Assembly (NCBI GenBank): GCA_020631735.1
Contig: CM036159.1
Span: 15,291,511-15,355,510 of the forward strand
DNA from: Saccharum officinarum
Lineage: Eukaryota; Streptophyta; Magnoliopsida; Poales; Poaceae
Direction of reading: 5' to 3'
Length of the DNA: 64,000 nucleotides
In this document: one piece after another, positions 46,182 to 57,430 of the stretch
Position numbering within the stretch: the first letter of the stretch is position 1
Layout: each line of letters starts with the position of its first letter
Notes under the pieces: generated by a model
Seen by the model: the letters and a program-made list of their open reading frames with translations, nothing else
The model's database searches: none
Told to the model about the DNA's origin: nothing
Made by a program: the position numbers and the translations under genes

Positions 46182-48313
46182 ACTTAAGGTTTACGTGTCT
46201 TGAGGCCTGAGCAATGAAACTTTGTGTGACATGAGTCAGTTGGGTTTGCATAGTCTACACTCGTTTCTTTCTTTGCGTGTGTGTGTTGATTAGCAAAGTA
46301 GTGACTGCGTCTGCGTCTCACTTTTGGCCGTGCCGGAACAAGAGGAGACAGATGGCTTGAAGCATGAATCTTACAGTTCTTGCTGCTTGCCACTCTCTGG
46401 TTTCGTTGTAGATGAGATGGTTGTTGATGGTTTGTGTTTGAGGCACGATCCTTAATTTTTACCGATCTAAAACCGGCGTGTAACAGTTCTGAATTAATCT
46501 GGTTGGGTTTATGTTTATCCACTGTATGGGTATTGGTTGGTAACAGTTCTGCATTGACTACACACAGGCAGCACACCAACCCTAATCAATCGGCTGGTAA
46601 CTTGGACTTCGTTATATAAAAAGACTAGGGAGCAACCACCGGGTATGCGAAGAAGATTTTCGAGAAAACGTCCTCAAGAGCCAAGGCCCCAGCCCTGTCA
46701 GGTCGCCCTTGGTCTAAAAAAACACTTATCGCTTTCTAAAATTTAAGATTAAATCTATAAAAAAAGTACTGGAGGCTGCAATCAGCGCGTCAGCTATCCT
46801 ACATTATTTTGCTCGTCAGCTATCCTACATTATTGCTCACGACAGATGTAGCAGCACTAGGTTAAAGTGCAGTTGAACAGGACCACGATACTAACTCCAT
46901 CCTATAGAGGAGTCATTCTAGTTTTATCCTAATTTAAAAAAAATTTAAGTTTGTTAAATTTATATGGAAAATATTAATATTTAAGATACCAAATAAATAT
47001 CATTAAATTATTTATAGGATTGGTCCTCTCCGCCGCGCACTTTCTTTTCCGTGGTGCTGCGGGCCGCCGTCCACTACACAAACCAAGGTATCCTTCATGG
47101 ACACCAGTTTGTTTGAACTATACTAGAACATCCTATCATGACCTTTTTTCCACAATTGAATTTGAGCAAGTTGATTAAAGAATTGCTTCATGCATTGATA
47201 ATGAGACGAAGCATAACGGTAAATATTATTTTAAACATTAGTAACAAAATCACAATCAAAATCGTTTGTTTATCACGTATTCTCCCAGGGTAAATATTAC
47301 CTAATCTTAGATGAATAAAACTTAATCTTGGTTCCATATTCTTTTTAGAAGCAAATCTTGATTCCATATAATACGGCACACATATTGCTAAACAAAATCA
47401 CAAGCACCACTATGTCATCGGCCCTGTTCATATCTGCTTGAGTTTTCCAATCTTCATCCTACACTGCAGCTTCATATTGGACAGCCTTACCATCAATCAC
47501 ACTAATGAGTGTCTGATTAGGAAATGAAGTGAGCTGTCCTAAACTCTCTAGACTACACTATAATACAGGATGGATGGAGTATTAAATAGACAGCTCAAGA
47601 TGCAAGTAGGTGGACATATAACATGATATAATAAATTAGTAGTATCCAAATGTGTATTTCATCATATTCTGCTCCATGTAATGCATACCCAGAAAAAGCA
47701 TGTTGCTTTGGTATCTGAATCTGAAGAAATCATGTAGGTGGAATTTTGGTACTTTGAAATAGTCAATATGTTCTTAAATATTCATGTGCAGAAAGGTAAC
47801 GTACTGGATTGAACCCATCTCGCTTCGAATCTGAAATGGAAATAGCTCCTTGCTACCATATACTACTACTCTGTTTGCCTACTGTTTTGATAACTTTGTC
47901 CTCCCATAAGTAAAAATGCCACAACAAAGGCAACAAATAACTATCTAGCCTCAAGAGGAAACAACACAGCCGTTTAGGGCACAGTGAACTTTTGGAAAAC
48001 ATCCATCTACTACTGGATAGGTAGAGGACTTGCTACATGAATATTTTTTGCAAACTGAGAAGATCACACAGGAAAGGACTATAAAAAATAATGATACCAA
48101 ATTAGTATTTTATCAAGAAGGAACCAAAGCACTACTCCCTGTTCCCTTGAGTTATTCTGTGCAAAGATTCCATTCTATATGTTACAATGAGGGCAAGAAA
48201 CTGACACCATATATGAGGATATTTTTCTCACCTAGCTCAGTATAGGTGCTTGGGTCCTTCCTCTTTGTTAAGTGACTCAACCCTTTTCTGAACCTATAGC
48301 CAGAAAATTCTGC
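46182..48313. other. MGST3 3' UTR and intergenic sequence
   Basis: The first 200-400 bp are likely 3' UTR. 46895-47015 resembles a decayed Stowaway. No other gene is seen. Confidence 0.4.
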
Positions 48314-48905
48314 GTAAATAAATCCAGCAAGAAAATGAACTGATAATTTTTTTTGGGCGTGGCAATGAGACCAGCAATATGTTAACAACTACCTGAAACT
48401 TCATAAACACTTATAATAGTCTACTGAAAGGATTATCAGACATATGCAGATGAATTTTCTATTTCTTTTCTGTTGCTTTTACGGGAAAAAAAAAGCTTTA
48501 GTAGTGAGCAAAGTTCAGTGTGAATAAACCCAGCAAGAAAATGAACTGACATTTTTTTTGGGGGAGTGGCAATAAGACCAGCAATATGTTAACAACTACC
48601 TGAAACTTCATAAACACTTATAAACATTCTACTGAAAAGATTATCAGACGTACGCATATGAATTTTCTATTGCTTTTACAGGAAAAGGTAAGCTTCGATA
48701 GTGAGCAAACTTTGGCGTGAATAAACCCAGCAAGAAAATGAGCTGACAATTTTTTTTGGGCGCAGCAATAAGACCAGCAATATGTTAACAGCTACCTAAA
48801 ACTTCACAAACACTTATAAACAGTATACTGAAAAGATTATCAGACGTACACAGATGAATTTTCTATTGCTTTTACAGGAAAAGTAAGCTTCAGTAGTGAG
48901 CAAAC
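48314..48905. repeat. Three tandem copies of about 200 bp
   Basis: Units start at about 48314, 48521 and 48718, each with CCAGCAAGAAAATGA, GACCAGCAATATGTTAACA and GATTATCAGAC in order. The first copy has small insertions. They have no ORF. Confidence 0.9.
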
Positions 48906-49089
48906 TGAACTGTAAGCCTGTAGCCCTGTAACATGGTAGAACTCTACATGCAAGGGGATTATAGGCTAAAACTTCATCAAAAATACTAATAATTCAATTT
49001 CATTCTAACAGAATATATATAGAGACAATGAATTGGTTCTCAACCTAAAAACACACCACAAAACGATGAAACAGAAAGATAACATAACG

Positions 49090-50720
49090 TTTTATTCACA
49101 GCTCCATTGTTCGCTCGTTCTGCCGGTGCAGTTTGTCATCCACCAGATCAGCCAAGCTAGAATCCGGTCCACTTATGAATCAGCTTTCCCATCACCAAAT
49201 TTGACCAGGGCTGTGTTTAGATCCCTGAAAAGGGGTAAAAAAAGTACTATAACACGTTTTGGCTTTATTTGGCAAATAGTGTCCAACCGTTGACTAATTA
49301 GGTTCAAAACGTTCGTCTCGCAAAGTACAACCAAGCTGTACAATTAGTTTTTAATTTCATCTACATTTAGTACTCCATGCATGTATCGTAAGTTTGATGT
49401 GACGGGGAATCTTTTTTTCGTATAGTACTTTTTTTGAGGAACTGAACACAGCCAGATCGAACTGCAATCCACTAAAACCAAACACAACTTCTCAAAATCG
49501 AATTATAGATTAACCAATTCGATGTACGACTGGATCAGTAGGTAGAAGCATTGTGCTCCCTTAATCAGACATGCGTGAACAAGCTGGTGTGGCGAGCTTA
49601 TACGGATCAGTTGCAAGGAATGGATATATCGCTTTTCAGTTCAACATTTATATCAAGTAAAAAGGTAAAATTGTGTCACGCCTCATCTTACAAGCGTGTT
49701 AAATTCTTCCGCATTTTGCGTAACTACAACATTTTATTTTACTAGGGCAACACAGAAGACCCTCCATAGTTGGACCCAACAAGCAAACTCTACAATTAGT
49801 TTGTTCACGCAGTCCACCCATTAAACTACCCAATCTACATGTGCTATTTCCCTATTGCACTGATCAGAAGGATACCCAAAACAAGCACTTGCAGCTTTTA
49901 GAAAAAGAAAAACAGAGGCGTCGTTGCCTCTAATCAACCCAACCATGAACTATAAAGGGCAAAAGGAAAATCATCGAATAAAAACGAAGTCTAACCAACA
50001 TCACCTGAAGACAGGGATGTTGGTGCCTTTGGTCCTGTGATGTTCCTCCCAAAGAAAAGAAATCTTAGTGTCAATCTCTGCACACGAAAGTTGACAAGCC
50101 AACATTGCCGTGAGCAAACAAGATGTGAACCATAAAAGTACATCGGAAATACAAGCTAATCCTATAGCAAGAAAATTAACAGGTCGACCAAGTAAGATTA
50201 CATAAACCACAACTTAACTCACGCAACTGGGAAAGCGACATATTCCGGTCCCACCAAAGATGTAATGCCCCATTCCCGGATCGCAGGTGATGTCAACCGT
50301 CGCTGCTTCTTCGAATGGGGCAACTCAGCGAGGTAGCTGACGTCCGCGTGCAGTACAAGCACGCCTCGTTTCGTTGCTTCCAGATCCAGCGAAGCCTGAT
50401 GAGGAACGCTCCCACATGACGGCCAGCTTGCAGATCTGGTGGAAGCAATGATGCTGCTAGTCCTCAAGTGCCTGGATGTCCAAGTCCATGGGCAAGGTCG
50501 AGGACTCGTTGTCTGCTGCACCACACTACGCCTCCCTTCACGGATCGATGGGGAGATAGATGGGATTCGAGGTCACCGCACCAGATCCGGAGAGGTAGGA
50601 GCTCAGCTCGCCAGATCACGTACATGGTCGAGCTGGGGCTCATGTCGACGCGAGGAGTTCAAATGTTACGCGGCTTCGGACGCCCCTCCTGGTTGTGTAC
50701 GTAGAACACCGCCGAGCTCA
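49090..50720 (-). other. Putative spliced transcript, last exon hit by a MITE
   Basis: The model rests on splice signals. Exon 1 ends at 50223 with the donor GTGAGT; exon 2 is 50005-50077 between GTGTGCAG and GTGATG; exon 3 begins at about 49470 after GTGGATTGCAG. A polyadenylation-like AATAAA lies near 49093. An ATG at the end of exon 1 opens MSLSQLQIDTKISFLWEEHH through exon 2. A Tourist MITE (49208-49453) lies in exon 3. I do not recognise the product, and the transcript may be non-coding. An alternative 101-codon frame (50219-50524) in exon 1 has no family features. Confidence 0.35.
49208..49453. mobile_element. Tourist-type MITE
   Basis: It has the ends GGGCTGTGTTTAGATCC and GAACTGAACACAGCC, with CCA on both sides (49205-49207, 49452-49454). 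Internal blocks match the other Tourist copies in reverse orientation. Confidence 0.85.
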
Positions 50721-51247
50721 CGCATCTGACCGTGCTCCAACTGTAACAGGCTCAAATGGCCAAGTGGGTCTAAATCGCGGAATGGGCCGATATATATTGT
50801 AGCATAGGAAGTGGGTCGAGTACTGTAGACGGGGTTGCTATACATACGGACTTCGGACACTGCAGTGGACTGGTGCTGTAGCTTAGACACTGTAGCACAT
50901 ATACTGTTCACCGAATTGGACCGGACCAAATTCGTTATGCTGTAGCTCTGGAAGTACTGTTCATCAGTTACTATATCATCGTGAAACACGGTGTAACCAG
51001 AAGTTTGGTACATACCGTGAGTCTGAGGATCGCCTGACCAGCTTAAATACCAGGACCAGGGACGTGTAGTAACCTTCGGTTAACCGTTCTGAGCGAAGCG
51101 AGGACGAAATTTCAAGCAGGTTGCTACGTAGGTGGGACCACTCATCGGCAGAGTGGGTCTGGGCTGTGTATGTCGGGACTGGATGCTACACCAATGATGG
51201 TGGTGAGCGGGGAGACGCGTGGGAGAGCATCCCGGAGGAGATGGCGG
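50721..51247. other. Intergenic, no gene recognised
   Basis: Repeated CTGTAG and GTACTGTTCA words near 50790-50960 suggest decayed transposon sequence, not assigned. Confidence 0.35.
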
Positions 51248-51312
51248 CTAGCGCGATGGCCCGTCCTCATCTGATGCCATCCATCTCAGATGAGGACGGG
51301 GCATCGCGCTAG
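51248..51312. repeat. Near-perfect 27-bp hairpin
   Basis: 51248-51274 and 51286-51312 are inverted copies with one mismatch in 27, separated by 11 bases. The stem includes GTCCTCATCTGA. Confidence 0.9.
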
Positions 51313-51655
51313 GGTTGGGCTGTGGGTGGCTCTCTGCAAAACTGCCATAGAGGGGTGTTTTGTAAATTTTTCCTTCTTCATGTTGAAATAAAATTTACAT
51401 AAAAGTTCTGGTCATAAAATATCATAACACGAATACTATTCTCAGAGGGGATAGGATGGACGGCGGGTTGATTTCCTAAACGTTAAAGGGCCTTTTTGCA
51501 AAACATGCAGAGACGCGTGTCCACACATGAAAGAGCCACCGATGAGGCTCTCGTGCGAGGAGACTCAAGTGGGTTTTAATCACCCCGATCTACGTTCCAA
51601 TGATCCAGAAAAGCCCTGGCCCACAAATACATAGCATAAATTACTACGATCCCGT

Positions 51656-51941
51656 ATATATATATATATATATACACACACACGCTATTCTACACCCAAC
51701 AGTTATACTAAACAGAATTTAGTACTGTTCAGTACTCGCATTTCAGTATTGTTCAGTATTTTCGAGGTGCTGGACTGATACTAAACGTGGTTCAGTAGTA
51801 CTCAGTATTTTTTCAGTATCAGTCAGTACTACACCCAGCACCTCGAAAATACTGAACAATACTGAAACGCGAGTACTGAACAGTACCAAATTTTGTTCAG
51901 TATGACAGTTTGATGTAGAATAGTAGAATAGCACGTGTGTG

Positions 51942-51973
<32 letters not shown>
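51656..51973. mobile_element. Foldback element flanked by TA repeats
   Basis: The left arm (about 51657-51772) and right arm (about 51835-51973) are inverted copies over about 115 bp, including AGCACCTCGAAAATACTGAA and the GTGTGTAT/TATATA tips. The loop itself contains an inverted ACTGATAC pair. It has no ORF. Confidence 0.82.
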
Positions 51974-53385
51974 GTTGGGTCACCTCTCCAACTAAAAAGA
52001 GTCGAATGTTATCGTGACCGCAGAACTCATCGGCCCGCCTCGCGTAAATGCACTTCCTCCCATAATCATCCGCGCCTCCCATCCTCCTTCCGCGCGCTGC
52101 ACCCGCACAACCGTTGCCCGCCCACGATCGTCCCCATCCTCTCCACGCGCCGCTCGTACAGACACAGCTCAGGCTCACACACCCCATCCGCCTCCCCACT
52201 CCTCCCCCACCGACCCCGCTGCACTGCCCATCGTGCCCGCTCCCCCACGGTCTGCGCCCCCTCCGTCGCAAAATTCGGCAACTTGAGGACCCTGACCTGC
52301 GCTGCCGCCCTCCGCGCCGCCCAGGAGAAGCTCGGCCGCCCCTCACATCGCCGCTAGGCCGCCGCCCTCCATGCCGCCCAAGGAGCGCCGTTCGACGGCT
52401 ACAGTCTGTGGCGACGACCCCATCAAGTCCGGCCTCTGTGAGTCTGCCTCGCCGTCCGCATCTTGGTCGTCCCTCGATCCACAACACCATGTCCGAGTTC
52501 CACACTCCGCTCGACTCCCTCCATCCTGCCTGGCAGCTGCGAGTCTGCCTCGCCGTCCGCATCATCCTCCCCCAATCAGCAGTTGCGGGCTCGATCAGCA
52601 ACACATCTCAGCATCTACCACCTCGCCTCGGTGTCGGCTGTCGTGGGGGCAGAGTCAGAGGGGCCCTCGCATGCAGGTCGCAGTGGCTGGGATTGACACA
52701 GCGCTTGTCAACGCCAGCACCGGGAGGCGAGGATTGGTGAAGAGCGAGTGGATGGCCCGGCGGCTTGGACAGCGATCGAGCGGTCTGCATGTTTCACTTG
52801 CACATGACGCCTGCCTTGCTCAAGATTCATTGACATGACCAATTCTTGTTTTTAATCCCTGCATTCCTTTCTTCTCTTCAAGAATATTGGAAGCGACGAG
52901 ATGAAGCTGGCGTTTGCAAGCAGCCAGCCATTGAACTGGTTAGGATGCAATGTGCTCTGACATTTCTTTTAAGATCTTATTTGATCTTGTTGTTGCTTTC
53001 GTGGGATTAACGACCGTGTGGGAATTCTGAAGGTAGCCTGCTGAACTAAGACAATACAGTTGGTTCTTGTTGTTAGTTATTATTAATAAAATTATGAGGT
53101 GCATGCTGCATACAGATGGCACTTCAAACATGTGCAGGAAATTATAACTCTGTGACCATCTCTGCCTTGGGCCAAAAAGTTCACTCACTTCCCCATAATA
53201 TGCAAATAACTTGCGTCTTAGGATCGCATCTATAGAGGAGTCATCGCTGAATTTGTACGGCCACTAACAGCTAATGGATTATTTTGTACTGGAAATTCAT
53301 GATCTCACTGGACATATAGATGATGCATGATGATATTTTACATATGTATGAAGGCATTATTTACCATTAGTTAACAGCAGGAATA
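51974..53385. other. C-rich stretch and flank, no gene recognised
   Basis: 52030-52740 is strongly C-rich and open in several frames (up to 208 codons). It has a direct repeat, GAGTCTGCCTCGCCGTCCGC, at about 52440 and 52540. An exon-like piece with AG/GT borders lies at 52882-52938. Nothing can be named. Confidence 0.35.
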
Positions 53386-53390
53386 ATACG

Positions 53391-55163
53391 TTGAAAGCCC
53401 AAGTTTGGTTTTGGTAATTAATGACATCAAGTTGCTAGTGCCATTGTGTCAAGTGGTTTGAATTAGGCATAAGCAACACACGTGATGAAGGTGTATGTGG
53501 CAAGGAGTGGTGGCCACAAGATCACAAAGAGATGGTGCATGGACATGAAATAATAAGCAAGATCATAAAGAAATACACATAAAATGATGGACATGATGAT
53601 CAAGTGGAGGAGAAGGATCTAAGAGCGCAAGACAAAGGTATAACCATAGGGTTTTCCTTTTTGTCGGCCTAAGATGAGTAGAGAAGTGATTGACCGGATT
53701 TAGGATACATAGCCGACTATCAAGAGGGGCAATCACGGTTAGCTCGGGAATCAAGTGCCACTAGATCAATGTCTTGAGCATATGCATTAGGATCTAGTAA
53801 AGAGCTAACTTATCGCCTTGAAAATATTTGTGAAATACTAACACACATGCACATGGTGGTGTACACTTGGTGGTGTTAGCACATTTGCGAAGTCGGAGAA
53901 GAAACAGAGGCGAACGGTGGTCACTGTGGTGACCGGACGCTGCACCGGACGCGGTCATGGTTTGACCGGACGCGTCCGGTCAGTTCTTCGCTGCAGTCAG
54001 GCACGCGAGTGTTAGGGTTTGCAACCGGCGTGTCCGGTCCCTCACGGCACCGGAGCATCCGGTCAGGCACCCAAAGGTGCAGAGCTGGACGTAGAGCCGA
54101 CCGGACGCGCGATCACGACGATCGTACGCGTCCGGTCGCGGTGGGAGCTCTCTGGACTCTGATCGGACGCCTGGTGCAGCGCGTCCGGTCAAACGCTGAA
54201 GTGCGTCCGGTCACGGCAACGTCTACTTCTGACACGCACTGTTCTTGCTTGTTCTGTAGTGACCGGACGCGTCCAATCACCCTAACCGGTGCGTCCGGTC
54301 AGCACGTTTTGCACTGCGTCGTCCGATAACGGTTAACTACGTACCCCTTTGCTATAAATAGAAGATGGTCGGGGTTCGAGGTAAACTCTTGCACATTTTG
54401 AGACCTTGAGACATCCTTTGAGCTAGAGAACAACCCCTCCACTCATCTCTTTGCTTGGTTGCATATCTTGAGTGAGATTGAGTGAGATTCAACTGCATTT
54501 CTTGAGAGTTGCATTCTAGAGGCACTTGATCTTCAAGTTGCTGCGGATTTCTTGTTACTCTTCCGTGTTTCTCGACGCGGTAGACGGCTTGGAGCAGCAG
54601 AGGTGATTGAGCTCGCAATTGGAGATTGTTGGAGCCCTCACCAAGTGTTGTAAGGGGTTCTTGATCCTTCCCCGCGGGAGTTCACGAATTGGATACTCTA
54701 GTGGAGCTCGTGGCTTGGAGGATCCCCATCTTGTGTGCGGTTGTGTGGCGCCCGCCGAGGGCTCGACTCTTGATAGTCGATTCGCTCGCGAACCGACAAG
54801 TGGGTGTATCGCAACAACGGGGAGTAGCTTGCCAGGAAGCAAGCGAATCTCGGGATAAATTCTTGTGTCATTCTCTTCCCGAGGATTTCTCTTATGTGAT
54901 TGATTGATTGGTTCTTCTCGTCTCTACACGGTGGTATAATCACTCGACGCTCTTCTCTCGTATTACTCCTTGTTTCTAGCTTATAGTTGTTGTTGTGCTT
55001 AGTGGATAGCCTTGTACTAGATTTGTGTAGGTGGCTTGTTTAATTAGTTAGAGCTAGTGTATTTTGCTTCGCCACCTTTTTGTACTAACACTTGTGGTTA
55101 AGTAATTCTTATAGAAGTTTTATTTAGGCTATTCACCCCCCTCTAGCCTATTTGGACCTTTCA
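53391..55163 (+). repeat. 5' LTR of the SIRE-like element
   Basis: It runs from TTGAAAGCCC to GGACCTTTCA. 53925-54330 is full of CCGGACGCGTCCGG-type palindromic words. Its last 125 bp match 61463-61586. Confidence 0.88.
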
Positions 55164-55165
55164 AG

Positions 55166-55178
55166 TGGTATCAGAGCC
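55166..55178 (+). promoter_or_regulatory. Primer binding site (initiator Met tRNA type)
   Basis: TGGTATCAGAGCC lies two bases after the LTR end. Confidence 0.92.
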
Positions 55179-55209
55179 GAGACACCGTTTATCTTAAGCT
55201 TAACAACCT

Positions 55210-57430
55210 ATGGTGAAGAAGAAATAACTCAATTAAGTTTGCACATCAACAACACCAAGAAGGCACCTCACTTTGATGGCATAAATTATGCATATTAGAA
55301 GGTTAAGATGACCGCACACCTCAAGTCAATCAATAGAGAAGTGTGGAAGGTCACCGAAACCAAATTTGAGGTTACTAATCCGGAAGCACCAACACCGGTG
55401 GAAGAAAAGAAGCTTCAATGCAATGAAATTGCTATTAGTGCTCTTCATGAAGTGCTTGATGACAAAACATTTGAGCAAGTGAAGAACATAGAAGTTGCAC
55501 ATGATGCTTAGGCAAAGCTTGAAGAAACATTTGAAGGCACCAAAGGCACCAAGACCGCCAAAGCTTATATTCTCTAAGAAAAGTTCTCTAGCTTCAGGAT
55601 GCAAGAAGATGAGAGTGTGTCGGAGATGTTTTATAGGTTGCAAATTATTGTAAATGAGCTCAAGGCACTTGGTGAGGAGGTCAAGGACAACCAATTCTCT
55701 ATGAAGTTCTTGAGAAGCTTGCCTAAGAGGTTTGATACATTGATCATCGTGCTAGTGAGGACTACATTGAAGGATTCAACTCCTCAACAAGTATTTCAAG
55801 AAGTGATGACCGATGATTCATATAGAGAAGATGATGAGAAGGATGAGTTGGTCAAGAAGAAGAAAAAGGAAAATGAGAAGAAAGATAATGAGAAGAAGAA
55901 GAGCGTGGCATTCAAAGCCACCACATCCAAGGGCAAGTCCAAGATTGAATCATCAAGTGATGAAGACTCAAGCTCTTATGATAGTGATGACATTGATAAG
56001 AAGATGGCTCTCTTTGTCAAGCAATTTGGTAAATTCATGAAGAAGAAAGGTTATCGTGCAAGAAGGAGGAAGAACTCATCTAAGAAGAATGAGCAAACTA
56101 TAAGATACTTTAGATGTCATAGCAAGGACCATCTCATCGCCAAATGTCCTTATGATAGTGATGATGAAGATGCTATCAAAAAGGAGAGAAAGAAGCAAAA
56201 GAAGAAGCAAGAAAAGAAGGAGAGCTCTCATAAGAAGAAGAATGATTCTCATGTTGCTACATGAGATAGTGATGATTCCTCAAGTGATGATGAGGACTAC
56301 AAAAAAGGGGGCATGCTAGCATTGCTATTCAAGAGAAGAGCTCCATATTTGACACTTCATCATGCTTCATGGCTAAGGCCGCTAAGGTATCATCCGAAGA
56401 TGAGAGTGATCATAATAGTGCTAGTGATAGTGATAGTGATGATGATGATCTAATTAAAGATGAACTAATCACTATACTAGAAGATTGCACTCAATATTTC
56501 AAAGAATCTAGAAAGGAGTGCAAGGGCTTGCTTAAGGAAAAGAAAAACCTTATGCAAGAACTTGATGAGCTTAGGACATCTTATGAGAGTCTAAAGGTAG
56601 ACCATAAGAAGATTCAAAAGTCTCACACTAAGCTTGAAAAAGCTCATTCCTCTCTAGTCAAAAAATATGAAAACATGCCAACTAATGTTGAGAAAGCTAA
56701 AACTTGCAACATAGGCATATCATATGATTTAATTGATGAATCCTTTTATAAGCCTATTGTTGTCGCTTCTACTAACCCTTCATGTAGCATATCCACATCA
56801 TCCTCATCTAGTAGTGATGGTCTCACTTGTGATTCCACACTAATAGTTGAGAATGAGAATCTCAAGAAGGAGGTAAAAGAGCTCAATCACACCTTAGCCA
56901 AGGCTTATGGTGGTGGGGACCGCTTGCTTATGTGCTTGGGTAGCCAAAGGGCGTCTCTCTATAAAGAGGGATTGGACTATAACCTCAAGAAAGGCAAGGT
57001 CGCTTTTGCTCCTCACAAGACTCGTTTTGTGAAGAACAATGGTAGCTATTGTAAAAGTTGTAAGCAAGTTGGTCATATAGAGCAACATTGCATGAACATG
57101 AAATCCAATGCTAATGTATCCATAATTAAGTTTGACTCTTTCTATATGCTTACCAATGGTACTAATGGTGTTCATGCTAAGTTCATTGGTACACCATGGA
57201 TTGGCTCAAAGAAGAAAGCTATTTGGGTACCAAAGAGCTTGGTCACTAACCTTGGAGGACCCAAATAAGTTTGGGTACCTAAAAAGAATTGATCTTGTCT
57301 TGTAGGTCAATTACAAAGCCGGAGGAAGACATTGGGTGCTTGATAGTGGGTGCACTCAATATATGACCGGGGATTCTTGTATGTTCAAATCAATTGATAC
57401 AAGTCAAAATGGTGGTTTTGATGAAGATAA
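55210..57430 (+). pseudogene. SIRE-like gag and start of protease
   Basis: Pieces in order: FDGINYAY, then HLKSINREVWKV, then MQEDESVSEMFYRLQIIVNEL (UBN2 gag; open frame 55599-56264, 221 codons), a Lys/Glu-rich tail, then a second open frame (56369-57268, 299 codons) with an acidic Ser/Asp start, a coiled coil at about residues 55-105 and a CCHC knuckle CKSCKQVGHIEQHC. The protease start HWVLDSGCTQYMTGD follows at about 57340. Stops near 55225, 55296, 55511, 55577 and 56264 and a frame change near 56270-56370 inactivate it. In the first zinc-knuckle-like site, YFRCHSKDHLIAKC, the first Cys position holds Tyr. Confidence 0.88.

Noticed and set aside
52114..52740. 208-codon frame in the C-rich stretch
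   Set aside because: Pro/Arg/Ser-rich low-complexity composition, open in several frames, no domain or splice context.
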